Assembly: GCF_963576545.1 (NCBI RefSeq)
Contig: NW_026870578.1
Span: 124,001 to 188,000 of the forward strand
Length of the DNA stretch: 64,000 nucleotides
Source of the DNA: Limanda limanda
Taxonomy: Eukaryota; Chordata; Actinopteri; Pleuronectiformes; Pleuronectidae
Direction: 5' to 3'
The position numbers and the translations under genes were made by a program. Below, one piece after another: positions 49,390 through 62,531 of this stretch; the first letter of the stretch is position 1, and every line of letters starts with the position of its first letter. The notes beneath the pieces were generated by a model. The model was not told the DNA's origin and made no database searches. It saw only the letters and a list, made by a program, of their open reading frames with translations.

Positions 49390-52291
49390 AAAACGTTATT
49401 CAAGAATATCTCTTTCTCCTATGTGCTTTCATCCCTAACCCTAACCCTAACCCTTCCGAAAGTCGGAGAAGCTCAAGGATGGTACCGATCGATGCGCGCT
49501 ACCCCATTTAGTGGGGGTAGAGCCTACTTGCAAGTCTCTCCGACCTTCACAAAAAACGTTATTCAAGAATATCTCTTTCTCCTATGTGCTTTCATCCCTA
49601 ACCCTAACCCTAACCCTTCCGAAAGTCGGAGAAGCTCAAGGATGGTACCGATCGATGCGCGCTACCCCATTTAGTGGGGGTAGAGCCTACTTGCAAGTCT
49701 CTCCGACCTTCACAAAAAAAGTTATTCAAGAATATCTCCTCAGATTTGGGGGAATTTCGTCGGTCGACCTCTTCCGAAGGTCGTACAAGCTCGGGGATGG
49801 TACCAATCGATCTGCAGGACCCAAATTAGTCCAGATGCAACCACTTTCCAAGTCTCTCCGACCTTCACAAAAAAAGTTATTCAAGAATATCTCTTTCTCC
49901 TATGTGCTTTCATCCCTAACCCTAACCCTAACCCTTCCGAAAGTCGGAGAAGCTCAAAGATGGTACCGATCGATGCGCGCTACCCCATTTAGTGGGGGTA
50001 GAGCCTACTTGCAAGTCTCTCCGACCTTCACAAAAAAAGTTATTCAAGAATATCTCTTTCTCCTATGTGCTTTCATCCCTAACCCTAACCCTAACCCTTC
50101 CGAAAGTCGGAGAAGCTCAAGGATGGTACCGATCGATGCGCGCTACCCCATTTAGTGGGGGTAGAGCCTACTTGCAAGTCTCTCCGACCTTCACAAAAAA
50201 AGTTATTCAAGAATATCTCCTTCTCCTATGTGCTTTCATCCCTAACCCTAACCCTAACCCTTCCGAAAGTCGGAGAAGCTCAAGGATGGTACCGATCGAT
50301 GCGCGCAACCCCATTTAGTGGGGGTAGAGCCTACTTGCAAGTCTCTCCGACCTTCACAAAAAAAGTTATTCAAGAATATCTCCTCAGATTTGGGGGAATT
50401 TCGTCGGTCGACCTCTTCCGAAGGTCGTACAAGCTCGGGGATGGTACCAATCGATCCGCAGGACCCAAATTAGTCCAGATGCAACCACTTTCCAAGTCTC
50501 TCCGACCTTCACAAAAAAAGTTATTCAAGAATATCTCTTTCTCCTATGTGCTTTCATCCCTAACCCTAACCCTAACCCTTCCGAAAGTCGGAGAAGCTCA
50601 AGGATTGTACCGATCGATGCGCGCTACCCCATTTAGTGGGGGTAGAGCCTACTTGCAAGTCTCTCCGACCTTCACAAAAAAAGTTATTCAAGAATATCTC
50701 TTTCTCCTATGTGCTTTCATCCCTAACCCTAACCCTAACCCTTCCGAAAGTCGGAGAAGCTCAAGGATGGTACCGATCGATGCGCGCTACCCCATTTAGT
50801 GGGGGTAGAGCCTACTTGCAAGTCTCTCCGACCTTCACAAAAAAAGTTATTCAAGAATATCTCTTTCTCCTATGTGCTTTCATCCCTAACCCTAACCCTA
50901 ACCCTTCCGAAAGTCGGAGAAGCTCAAAGATGGTACCGATCGATGCGCGCAACCCCATTTAGTGGGGGTAGAGCCTACTTGCAAGTCTCTCCGACCTTCA
51001 CAAAAAAAGTTATTCAAGAATATCTCCTCAGATTTGGGGGAATTTCGTCGGTCGACCTCTTCCGAAGGTCGTACAAGCTCGGGGATGGTACCAATCGATC
51101 CGCAGGACCCAAATTAGTCCAGATGCAACCACTTTCCAAGTCTCTCCGACCTTCACAAAAAAAGTTATTCAAGAATATCTCTTTCTCCTATGTGCTTTCA
51201 TCCCTAACCCTAACCCTAACCCTTCCGAAAGTCGGAGAAGCTCAAGGATGGTACCGATCGATGCGCGCTACCCCATTTAGTGGGGGTAGAGCCTACTTGC
51301 AAGTCTCTCCGACCTTCACAAAAAACGTTATTCAAGAATATCTCTTTCTCCTATGTGCTTTCATCCCTAACCCTAACCCTAACCCTTCCAAAAGTCGGAG
51401 AAGCTCAAGGATGGTACCGATCGATGCGTGCTACCCCATTTAGTGGGGGTAGAGCCTACTTGCAAGTCTCTCCGACCTTCACAAAAAAAGTTATTCAAGA
51501 ATATCTCTTTCTCCTATGTGCTTTCATCCCTAACCCTAACCCTAACCCTTCCGAAAGTCGGAGAAGCTCAAGGATGGTACCGATCGATGCGCGCTACCCC
51601 ATTTAGTGGGGGTAGAGCCTACTTGCAAGTCTCTCCGACCTTCACAAAAAAAGTTATTCAAGAATATCTCCTCAGATTTGGGGGAATTTCGTCGGTCGAC
51701 CTCTTCCGAAGGTCGTACAAGCTCGGGGATGGTACCAATCGATCCGCAGGACCCAAATTAGTCCAGATGCAACCACTTTACAAGTCTCTCCGACCTTCAC
51801 AAAAAAAGTTATTCAAGAATATCTCTTTCTCCTATGTGCTTTCATCCCTAACCCTAACCCTAACCCTTCCGAAAGTCGGAGAAGCTCAAGGATGGTACCG
51901 ATCGATGCGCGCTACCCCATTTAGTGGGGGTAGAGCCTACTTGCAAGTCTCTCCGACCTTCACAAAAAAAGTTATTCAAGAATATCTCTTTCTCCTATGT
52001 GCTTTCATCCCTAACCCTAACCCTAACCCTTCCGAAAGTCGGAGAAGCTCAAGGATGGTAACGATCGATGCGCGCTACCCCATTTAGTGGGGGTAGAGCC
52101 TACTTGCAAGTCTCTCCGACCTTCACAAAAAAAGTTATTCAAGAATATCTCTTTCTCCTATGTGCTTTCATCCCTAACCCTAACCCTAACCCTTCCGAAA
52201 GTCGGAGAAGCTCAAGGATGGTACCGATCGATGCGCGCTACCCCATTTAGTGGGGGTAGAGCCTACTTGCAAGTCTCTCCGACCTTCACAA
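49390..52291. repeat. Regular 644-bp A-A-A-B run
   Basis: B starts at 49716, 50360, 51004, 51648 and 52292 are spaced 644 bp each. Local oddities: CTCCTTCTCC in the A at 50197 (a B-like base at the cassette edge), GGATTGTACC near 50605, GATGCGTGC near 51424, CTTTACAAG in the B at 51648, and GTAACGATC near 52058 without its usual CCCCACTTA partner. Confidence 0.9.
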
Positions 52292-55004
52292 AAAAAGTTA
52301 TTCAAGAATATCTCCTCAGATTTGGGGGAATTTCGTCGGTCGACCTCTTCCGAAGGTCGTACAAGCTCGGGGATGGTACCAATCGATCTGCAGGACCCAA
52401 ATTAGTCCAGATGCAACCACTTTCCAAGTCTCTCCGACCTTCACAAAAAAAGTTATTCAAGAATATCTCTTTCTCCTATGTGCTTTCATCCCTAACCCTA
52501 ACCCTAACCCTTCCAAAAGTCGGAGAAGCTCAAGGATGGTACCGATCGATGCGCGCTACCCCATTTAGTGGGGGTAGAGCCTACTTGCAAGTCTCTCCGA
52601 CCTTCACAAAAAACGTTATTCAAGAATATCTCTTTCTCCTATGTGCTTTCATCCCTAACCCTAACCCTAACCCTTCCGAAAGTCGGAGAAGCTCAAGGAT
52701 GGTACCGATCGATGCGCGCTACCCCATTTAGTGGGGGTAGAGCCTACTTGCAAGTCTCTCCGACATTCACAAAAAAAGTTATTCAAGAATATCTCCTCAG
52801 ATTTGGGGGAATTTCGTCGGTCGACCTCTTCCGAAGGTCGTACAAGCTCGGGGATGGTACCAATCGATCTGCAGGACCCAAATTAGTCCAGATGCAACCA
52901 CTTTCCAAGTCTCTCCGACCTTCACAAAAAAAGTTATTCAAGAATATCTCTTTCTCCTATGTGCTTTCATCCCTAACCCTAACCCTAACCCTTCCAAAAG
53001 TCGGAGAAGCTCAAGGATGGTACCGATCGATGCGCGCTACCCCATTTAGTGGGGGTAGAGCCTACTTGCAAGTCTCTCCGACCTTCACAAAAAACGTTAT
53101 TCAAGAATATCTCTTTCTCCTATGTGCTTTCATCCCTAACCCTAACCCTAACCCTTCCGAAAGTCGGAGAAGCTCAAGGATGGTACTGATCGATGCGCGC
53201 TACCCCATTTAGTGGGGGTAGAGCCTACTTGCAAGTCTCTCCGACATTCACAAAAAAAGTTATTCAAGAATATCTCCTCAGATTTGGGGGAATTTCGTCG
53301 GTCGACCTCTTCCGAAGGTCGTACAAGCTCGGGGATGGTACCAATCGATCCGCAGGACCCAAATTAGTCCAGATGCAACCACTTTCCAAGTCTCTCCGAC
53401 CTTCACAAAAAAAGTTATTCAAGAATATCTCTTTCTCCTATGTGCTTTCATCCCTAACCCTAACCCTAACCCTTCCGAAAGTCGGAGAAGCTCAAGGATG
53501 GTACCGATCGATGCGCGCTACCCCATTTAGTGGGGGTAGAGCCTACTTGCAAGTCTCTCCGACCTTCACAAAAAAAGTTATTCAAGAATATCTCTTTCTC
53601 CTATGTGCTTTCATCCCTAACCCTTCCGAAAGTCGGAGAAGCTCAAGGATGGTAACGATCGATGCGCGCTACCCCACTTAGTGGGGGTAGAGCCTACTTG
53701 CAAGTCTCTCCGACCTTCACAAAAAAAGTTATTCAAGAATATCTCTTTCTCCTATGTGCTTTCATCCCTAACCCTAACCCTTCCGAAAGTCGGAGAAGCT
53801 CAAGGATGGTACCGATCGATGCGCGCTACCCCATTTAGTGGGGGTAGAGCCTACTTGCAAGTCTCTCCGACCTTCACAAAAAAAGTTATTCAAGAATATC
53901 TCCTCAGATTTGGGGGAATTTCGTCGGTCGACCTCTTCCGAAGGTCGTACAAGCTCGGGGATGGTACCAATCGATCCGCAGGACCCAAATTAGTCCAGAT
54001 GCAACCACTTTCCAAGTCTCTCCGACCTTCACAAAAAAAGTTATTCAAGAATATCTCTTTCTCCTATGTGCTTTCATCCCTAACCCTAACCCTAACCCTT
54101 CCAAAAGTCGGAGAAGCTCAAGGATGGTACCGATCGATGCGCGCTACCCCATTTAGTGGGGGTAGAGCCTACTTGCAAGTCTCTCCGACCTTCACAAAAA
54201 ACGTTATTCAAGAATATCTCTTTCTCCTATGTGCTTTCATCCCTAACCCTAACCCTAACCCTTCCGAAAGTCGGAGAAGCTCAAGGATGGTACCGATCGA
54301 TGCGCGCTACCCCATTTAGTGGGGGTAGAGCCTACTTGCAAGTCTCTCCGACATTCACAAAAAAAGTTATTCAAGAATATCTCCTCAGATTTGGGGGAAT
54401 TTCGTCGGTCGACCTCTTCCGAAGGTCGTACAAGCTCGGGGATGGTACCAATCGATCCGCAGGACCCAAATTAGTCCAGATGCAACCACTTTCCAAGTCT
54501 CTCCGACCTTCACAAAAAAAGTTATTCAAGAATATCTCTTTCTCCTATGTGCTTTCATCCCTAACCCTAACCCTAACCCTTCCGAAAGTCGGAGAAGCTC
54601 AAGGATGGTACCGATCGATGCGCGCTACCCCATTTAGTGGGGGTAGAGCCTACTTGCAAGTCTCTCCGACCTTCACAAAAAAAGTTATTCAAGAATATCT
54701 CTTTCTCCTATGTGCTTTCATCCCTAACCCTAACCCTAACCCTTCCGAAAGTCGGAGAAGCTCAAGGATGGTACCGATCGATGCGCGCTACCCCATTTAG
54801 TGGGGGTAGAGCCTACTTGCAAGTCTCTCCGACCTTCACAAAAAAAGTTATTCAAGAATATCTATTTCTCCTATGTGCTTTCATCCCTAACCCTAACCCT
54901 AACCCTTCCGAAAGTCGGAGAAGCTCAAGGATGGTACCGATCGATGCGCGCTACCCCATTTAGTGGGGGTAGAGCCTACTTGCAAGTCTCTCCGACATTC
55001 ACAA
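52292..55004. repeat. A/B stretch related to the edge of the 7205-bp repeat
   Basis: B starts: 52292, 52773, 53254, 53880 and 54361. It shares with 47.1-48.9 kb the GACATTCAC junctions (near 52763, 53243, 54350), the CCAAAAG variants, and the GTAACGATC/CCCCACTTA pair near 53652/53673. It includes the shortest A unit of the window (53572) directly followed by a 157-bp unit. Confidence 0.87.
53572..53722 (+). repeat. 151-bp A monomer with only one CCCTAA hexamer
   Basis: The telomeric block is CCCTAACCC (53615-53623), two hexamers shorter than normal; the rest of the unit is an ordinary A with the GTAACGATC/CCCCACTTA variants. With two GGG tracts it cannot form an intramolecular quadruplex and has no YTAGGGTTR match. 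It is the only unit of this length among 280. Confidence 0.93.
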
Positions 55005-56447
55005 AAAAAGTTATTCAAGAATATCTCCTCAGATTTGGGGGAATTTCGTCGGTGGACCTCTTCCGAAGGTCGTACAAGCTCGGGGATGGTACCAATCGAT
55101 CCGCAGGACCCAAATTAGTCCAGATGCAACCACTTTCCAAGTCTCTCCGACCTTCGCAAAAAAAGTTATTCAAGAATATCTCTTTCTCCTATGTGCTTTC
55201 ATCCCTAACCCTAACCCTAACCCTTCCGAAAGTCGGAGAAGCTCAAGGATGGTACCGATCGATGTGCGCTACCCCATTTAGTGGGGGTAGAGCCTACTTG
55301 CAAGTCTCTCCGACCTTCACAAAAAAAGTTATTCAAGAATATCTCTTTCTCCTATGTGCTTTCATCCCTAACCCTAACCCTAACCCTTCCGAAAGTCGGA
55401 GAAGCTCAAGGATGGTACCAATCGATGCGCGCAACCCCATTTAGTGGGGGTAGAGCCTACTTGCAAGTCTCTCCGACCTTCACAAAAAAAGTTATTCAAG
55501 AATATCTCCTCAGATTTGGGGGAATTTCGTCGGTCGACCTCTTCCGAAGGTCGTACAAGCTCAGGGATGGTACCAATCGATCCGCAGGACCCAAATTAGT
55601 CCAGATGCAACCACTTTCCAAGTCTCTCCGACCTTCACAAAAAAAGTTATTCAAGAATATCTCTTTCTCCTATGTGCTTTCATCCCTAACCCTAACCCTA
55701 ACCCTTCCGAAAGTCGGAGAAGCTCAAGGATGGTACCGATCGATGCGCGCTACCCCATTTAGTGGGGGTAGAGCCTACTTGCAAGTCTCTCCGACCTTCA
55801 CAAAAAACGTTATTCAAGAATATCTCTTTCTCCTATGTGCTTTCATCCCTAACCCTAACCCTAACCCTTCCGAAAGTCGGAGAAGCTCAAGGATGGTACC
55901 GATCGATGCGCGCAACCCCATTTAGTGGGGGTAGAGCCTACTTGCAAGTCTCTCCGACCTTCACAAAAAAAGTTATTCAAGAATATCTCCTCAGATTTGG
56001 GGGAATTTCGTCGGTCGACCTCTTCCGAAGGTCGTACAAGCTCGGGGATGGTACCAATCGATCCGCAGGACCCAAATTAGTCCAGATGCAACCACTTTCC
56101 AAGTCTCTCCGACCTTCACAAAAAAAGTTATTCAAGAATATCTCTTTCTCCTATGTGCTTTCATCCCTAACCCTAACCCTAACCCTTCCGAAAGTCGGAG
56201 AAGCTCAAGGATGGTACCGATCGATGCGCGCTACCCCATTTAGTGGGGGTAGAGCCTACTTGCAAGTCTCTCCGACCTTCACAAAAAAAGTTATTCAAGA
56301 ATATCTCTTTCTCCTATGTGCTTTCATCCCTAACCCTAACCCTAACCCTTCCGAAAGTCGGAGAAGCTCAAGGATGGTACCGATCGATGCGCGCTACCCC
56401 ATTTAGTGGGGGTAGAGCCTACTTGCAAGTCTCTCCGACATTCACAA
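55005..56447. repeat. 1443-bp higher-order repeat (6 A + 3 B), copy 1
   Basis: B starts at 55005, 55486 and 55967. Markers: GGTGGACC near 55052, CTTCGCAAAA near 55153, GATGTGCGC near 55262, TACCAATCGATGCG near 55417 and CTCAGGGATGG near 55560. The A at 54800 just before has CTATTTCTCC near 54861. Confidence 0.92.
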
Positions 56448-57890
56448 AAAAAGTTATTCAAGAATATCTCCTCAGATTTGGGGGAATTTCGTCGGTGGAC
56501 CTCTTCCGAAGGTCGTACAAGCTCGGGGATGGTACCAATCGATCCGCAGGACCCAAATTAGTCCAGATGCAACCACTTTCCAAGTCTCTCCGACCTTCGC
56601 AAAAAAAGTTATTCAAGAATATCTCTTTCTCCTATGTGCTTTCATCCCTAACCCTAACCCTAACCCTTCCGAAAGTCGGAGAAGCTCAAGGATGGTACCG
56701 ATCGATGTGCGCTACCCCATTTAGTGGGGGTAGAGCCTACTTGCAAGTCTCTCCGACCTTCACAAAAAAAGTTATTCAAGAATATCTCTTTCTCCTATGT
56801 GCTTTCATCCCTAACCCTAACCCTAACCCTTCCGAAAGTCGGAGAAGCTCAAGGATGGTACCAATCGATGCGCGCAACCCCATTTAGTGGGGGTAGAGCC
56901 TACTTGCAAGTCTCTCCGACCTTCACAAAAAAAGTTATTCAAGAATATCTCCTCAGATTTGGGGGAATTTCGTCGGTCGACCTCTTCCGAAGGTCGTACA
57001 AGCTCAGGGATGGTACCAATCGATCCGCAGGACCCAAATTAGTCCAGATGCAACCACTTTCCAAGTCTCTCCGACCTTCACAAAAAAAGTTATTCAAGAA
57101 TATCTCTTTCTCCTATGTGCTTTCATCCCTAACCCTAACCCTAACCCTTCCGAAAGTCGGAGAAGCTCAAGGATGGTACCGATCGATGCGCGCTACCCCA
57201 TTTAGTGGGGGTAGAGCCTACTTGCAAGTCTCTCCGACCTTCACAAAAAACGTTATTCAAGAATATCTCTTTCTCCTATGTGCTTTCATCCCTAACCCTA
57301 ACCCTAACCCTTCCGAAAGTCGGAGAAGCTCAAGGATGGTACCGATCGATGCGCGCTACCCCATTTAGTGGGGGTAGAGCCTACTTGCAAGTCTCTCCGA
57401 CCTTCACAAAAAAAGTTATTCAAGAATATCTCCTCAGATTTGGGGGAATTTCGTCGGTCGACCTCTTCCGAAGGTCGTACAAGCTCGGGGATGGTACCAA
57501 TCGATCCGCAGGACCCAAATTAGTCCAGATGCAACCACTTTCCAAGTCTCTCCGACCTTCACAAAAAAAGTTATTCAAGAATATCTCTTTCTCATATGTG
57601 CTTTCATCCCTAACCCTAACCCTAACCCTTCCGAAAGTCGGAGAAGCTCAAGGATGGTACCGATCGATGCGCGCTACCCCATTTAGTGGGGGTAGAGCCT
57701 ACTTGCAAGTCTCTCCGACCTTCACAAAAAAAGTTATTCAAGAATATCTCTTTCTCCTATGTGCTTTCATCCCTAACCCTAACCCTAACCCTTCCGAAAG
57801 TCGGAGAAGCTCAAGGATGGTACCGATCGATGCGCGCTACCCCATTTAGTGGGGGTAGAGCCTACTTGCAAGTCTCTCCGACCTTCACAA
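56448..57890. repeat. 1443-bp higher-order repeat, copy 2
   Basis: B starts at 56448, 56929 and 57410, with the copy-1 markers at +1443 (GGTGGACC near 56495, CTTCGCAAAA near 56596, CTCAGGGATGG near 57003). Differences: GCGCTACC near 57353 versus GCGCAACC near 55910, and CTCATATGTG near 57591. Confidence 0.9.
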
Positions 57891-59971
57891 AAAAAGTTAT
57901 TCAAGAATATCTCTTTCTCCTATGTGCTTTCATCCCTAACCCTAACCCTAACCCTTCCGAAAGTCGGAGAAGCTCAAGGATGGTACCGATCGATGCGCGC
58001 AACCCCATTTAGTGGGGGTAGAGCCTACTTGCAAGTCTCTCCGACCTTCACAAAAAAAGTTATTCAAGAATATCTCCTCAGATTTGGGGGAATTTCGTCG
58101 GTCGACCTCTTCCGAAGGTCGTACAAGCTCGGGGATGGTACCAATCGATCCGCAGGACCCAAATTAGTCCAGATGCAACCACTTTCCAAGTCTCTCCGAC
58201 CTTCACAAAAAAAGTTATTCAAGAATATCTCTTTCTCCTATGTGCTTTCATCCCTAACCCTAACCCTAACCCTTCCGAAAGTCGGAGAAGCTCAAGGATG
58301 GTACCGATCGATGCGCGCTACCCCATTTAGTGGGGGTAGAGCCTACTTGCAAGTCTCTCCGACCTTCACAAAAAAAGTTATTCAAGAATATCTCTTTCTC
58401 CTATGTGCTTTCATCCCTAACCCTAACCCTAACCCTTCCGAAAGTCGGAGAAGCTCAAGGATGGTACCGATCGATGCGCGCAACCCCATTTAGTGGGGGT
58501 AGAGCCTACTTGCAAGTCTCTCCGACCTTCACAAAAAAAGTTATTCAAGAATATCTCCTCAGATTTGGGGGAATTTCGTCGGTCGACCTCTTCCGAAGGT
58601 CGTACAAGCTCGGGGATGGTACCAATCGATCCGCAGGACCCAAATTAGTCCAGATGCAACCACTTTCCAAGTCTCTCCGACCTTCACAAAAAAAGTTATT
58701 CAAGAATATCTCTTTCTCCTATGTGCTTTCATCCCTAACCCTAACCCTTCCGAAAGTCGGAGAAGCTCAAGGATGGTACCGATCGATGCGCGCTACCCCA
58801 TTTAGTGGGGGTAGAGCCTACTTGCAAGTCTCTCCGACCTTCACAAAAAAAGTTATTCAAGAATATCTCTTTCTCCTATGTGCTTTCATCCCTAACCCTA
58901 ACCCTAACCCTTCCGAAAGTCGGAGAAGCTCAAGGATGGTACCGATCGATGCGCGCTACCCCATTTAGTGGGGGTAGAGCCTACTTGCAAGTCTCTCCTA
59001 CCTTCACAAAAAAAGTTATTCAAGAATATCTCCTCAGATTTGGGGGAATTTCGTCGGTCGACCTCTTCCGAAGGTCGTACAAGCTCGGGGATGGTACCAA
59101 TCGATCCGCAGGACCCAAATTAGTCCAGATGCAACCACTTTCCAAGTCTCTCCGACCTTCACAAAAAAAGTTATTCAAGAATATCTCTTTCTCCTATGTG
59201 CTTTCATCCCTAACCCTAACCCTAACCCTTCCGAAAGTCGGAGAAGCTCAAGGATGGTACCGATCGATGCGCGCTACCCCATTTAGTGGGGGTAGAGCCT
59301 ACTTGCAAGTCTCTCCGACCTTCACAAAAAAAGTTATTCAAGAATATCTCTTTCTCCTATGTGCTTTCATCCCTAACCCTAACCCTAACCCTTCCGAAAG
59401 TCGGAGAAGCTCAAGGATGGTACCGATCGATGCGCGCTACCCCATTTAGTGGGGGTAGAGCCTACTTGCAAGTCTCTCCGACCTTCACAAAAAAAGTTAT
59501 TCAAGAATATCTCTTTCTCCTATGTGCTTTCATCCCTAACCCTAACCCTAACCCTTCCGAAAGTCGGAGAAGCTCAAGGATGGTACCGATCGATGCGCGC
59601 AACCCCATTTAGTGGGGGTAGAGCCTACTTGCAAGTCTCTCCGACCTTCACAAAAAAAGTTATTCAAGAATATCTCCTCAGATTTGGGGGAATTTCGTCG
59701 GTCGACCTCTTCCGAAGGTCGTACAAGCTCGGGGATGGTACCAATCGATCCGCAGGACCCAAATTAGTCCAGATGCAACCACTTTCCAAGTCTCTCCGAC
59801 CTTCACAAAAAAAGTTATTCAAGAATATCTCTTTCTCCTATGTGCTTTCATCCCTAACCCTAACCCTAACCCTTCCGAAAGTCGGAGAAGCTCAAGGATG
59901 GTACTGATCGATGCGCGCTACCCCATTTAGTGGGGGTAGAGCCTACTTGCAAGTCTCTCCGACCTTCACAA
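57891..59971. repeat. A-A-B / A-A-A-B stretch
   Basis: B starts: 58054, 58535, 59010 and 59654. It includes the 157-bp A at 58690, a TCTCCTACC junction near 58994 that recurs near 63323 (4329 bp later, nine times 481), and a GGTACTGATC variant near 59900. Confidence 0.88.
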
Positions 59972-61251
59972 AAAAAGTTATTCAAGAATATCTCTTTCTC
60001 CTATGTGCTTTCATCCCTAACCCTAACCCTAACCCTTCCAAAAGTCGGAGAAGCTCAAGGATGGTACCGATCGATGCGCGCTACCCCATTTAGTGGGGGT
60101 AGAGCCTACTTGCAAGTCTCTCCGACGTTCACAAAAAAAGTTATTCAAGAATATCTCCTCAGATTTGGGGGAATTTCGTCGGTCGACCTATTCCGAAGGT
60201 CGTACAAGCTCGGGGATGGTACCAATCGATCCGCAGGACCCAAATTAGTCCAGATGCAACCACTTTCCAAGTCTCTCCGACCTTCACAAAAAAAGTTATT
60301 CAAGAATATCTCTTTCTCCTATGTGCTTTCATCCCTAACCCTAACCCTAACCCTTCCGAAAGTCGGAGAAGCTCAAGGATGGTACCGATCGATGCGCGCT
60401 ACCCCATTTAGTGGGGGTAGAGCCTACTTGCAAGTCTCTCCGACCTTCACAAAAGAAGTTATTCAAGAATATCTCCTCAGATTTGGGGGAATTTCGTCGG
60501 TCGACCTCTTCCGAAGGTCGTACAAGCTCGGGGATGGTACCAATCGATCCGCAGGACCCAAATTAGTCCAGATGCAACCACTTTCCAAGTCTCTCCGACC
60601 TTCACAAAAAAAGTTATTCAAGAATATCTCTTTCTCATATGTGCTTTCATCCCTAACCCTAACCCTAACCCTTCCGAAAGTCGGAGAAGCTCAAGGATGG
60701 TACCGATCGATGCGCGCTACCCCATTTAGTGGGGGTAGAGCCTACTTGCAAGTCTCTCCGACCTTCACAAAAAAAGTTATTCAAGAATATCTCTTTCTCC
60801 TATGTGCTTTCATCCCTAACCCTAACCCTAACCCTTCCGAAAGTCGGAGAAGCTCAAGGATGGTACCGATCGATGCGCGCTACCCCATTTAGTGGGGGTA
60901 GAGCCTACTTGCAAGTCTCTCCGACCTTCACAAAAAAAGTTATTCAAGAATATCTCTTTCTCCTATGTGCTTTCATCCCTAACCCTAACCCTAACCCTTC
61001 CGAAAGTCGGAGAAGCTCAAGGATGGTACCGATCGATGCGCGCAACCCCATTTAGTGGGGGTAGAGCCTACTTGCAAGTCTCTCCGACCTTCACAAAAAA
61101 AGTTATTCAAGAATATCTCCTCAGATTTGGGGGAATTTCGTCGGTCGACCTCTTCCGAAGGTCGTACAAGCTCGGGGATGGTACCAATCGATCCGCAGGA
61201 CCCAAATTAGTCCAGATGCAACCACTTTCCAAGTCTCTCCGACCTTCACAA
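59972..61251. repeat. 1280-bp higher-order repeat (right end), copy 1
   Basis: B starts at 60135, 60453 and 61097. Markers: CCAAAAG near 60038, GACGTTCAC near 60124, GACCTATTCC in the B at 60135, AAAAGAAGTT near 60451 and CTCATATGTG near 60634. It is the same length as the nested repeat at 37-39 kb but has a different marker set, so it arose separately. Confidence 0.92.
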
Positions 61252-62531
61252 AAAAAGTTATTCAAGAATATCTCTTTCTCCTATGTGCTTTCATCCCTAA
61301 CCCTAACCCTAACCCTTCCAAAAGTCGGAGAAGCTCAAGGATGGTACCGATCGATGCGCGCTACCCCATTTAGTGGGGGTAGAGCCTACTTGCAAGTCTC
61401 TCCGACGTTCACAAAAAAAGTTATTCAAGAATATCTCCTCAGATTTGGGGGAATTTCGTCGGTCGACCTATTCCGAAGGTCGTACAAGCTCGGGGATGGT
61501 ACCAATCGATCCGCAGGACCCAAATTAGTCCAGATGCAACCACTTTCCAAGTCTCTCCGACCTTCACAAAAAAAGTTATTCAAGAATATCTCTTTCTCCT
61601 ATGTGCTTTCATCCCTAACCCTAACCCTAACCCTTCCGAAAGTCGGAGAAGCTCAAGGATGGTACCGATCGATGCGCGCTACCCCATTTAGTGGGGGTAG
61701 AGCCTACTTGCAAGTCTCTCCGACCTTCACAAAAGAAGTTATTCAAGAATATCTCCTCAGATTTGGGGGAATTTCGTCGGTCGACCTCTTCCGAAGGTCG
61801 TACAAGCTCGGGGATGGTACCAATCGATCCGCAGGACCCAAATTAGTCCAGATGCAACCACTTTCCAAGTCTCTCCGACCTTCACAAAAAAAGTTATTCA
61901 AGAATATCTCTTTCTCATATGTGCTTTCATCCCTAACCCTAACCCTAACCCTTCCGAAAGTCGGAGAAGCTCAAGGATGGTACCGATCGATGCGCGCTAC
62001 CCCATTTAGTGGGGGTAGAGCCTACTTGCAAGTCTCTCCGACCTTCACAAAAAAAGTTATTCAAGAATATCTCTTTCTCCTATGTGCTTTCATCCCTAAC
62101 CCTAACCCTAACCCTTCCGAAAGTCGGAGAAGCTCAAGGATGGTACCGATCGATGCGCGCTACCCCATTTAGTGGGGGTAGAGCCTACTTGCAAGTCTCT
62201 CCGACCTTCACAAAAAAAGTTATTCAAGAATATCTCTTTCTCCTATGTGCTTTCATCCCTAACCCTAACCCTAACCCTTCCGAAAGTCGGAGAAGCTCAA
62301 GGATGGTACCGATCGATGCGCGCAACCCCATTTAGTGGGGGTAGAGCCTACTTGCAAGTCTCTCCGACCTTCACAAAAAAAGTTATTCAAGAATATCTCC
62401 TCAGATTTGGGGGAATTTCGTCGGTCGACCTCTTCCGAAGGTCGTACAAGCTCGGGGATGGTACCAATCGATCCGCAGGACCCAAATTAGTCCAGATGCA
62501 ACCACTTTCCAAGTCTCTCCGACCTTCACAA
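61252..62531. repeat. 1280-bp higher-order repeat (right end), copy 2
   Basis: B starts at 61415, 61733 and 62377. All five markers recur at +1280 (near 61318, 61404, 61465, 61731, 61914). With the B at 61097 it forms the only B-A-B-A-B series in the window (61097, 61415, 61733). The next A (62532) has AAAAAAGGTT. Confidence 0.92.

Noticed and set aside
50197..50359. Chimeric A/B monomer
   Set aside because: Only one base (CTCCTTCTCC) is B-like at the cassette edge; the rest, including the telomeric block, is normal A. A single substitution explains it.
60892..62172. 426-codon open reading frame (and over 180 shorter ones) as protein-coding genes
   Set aside because: All are built from the same repeat in overlapping phases, begin at any available GTG or ATG, stop at a fixed point of monomer A, and are broken freely by TAC to TGA changes and 1-bp indels. 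No promoter, splice pattern or selection signal is visible.
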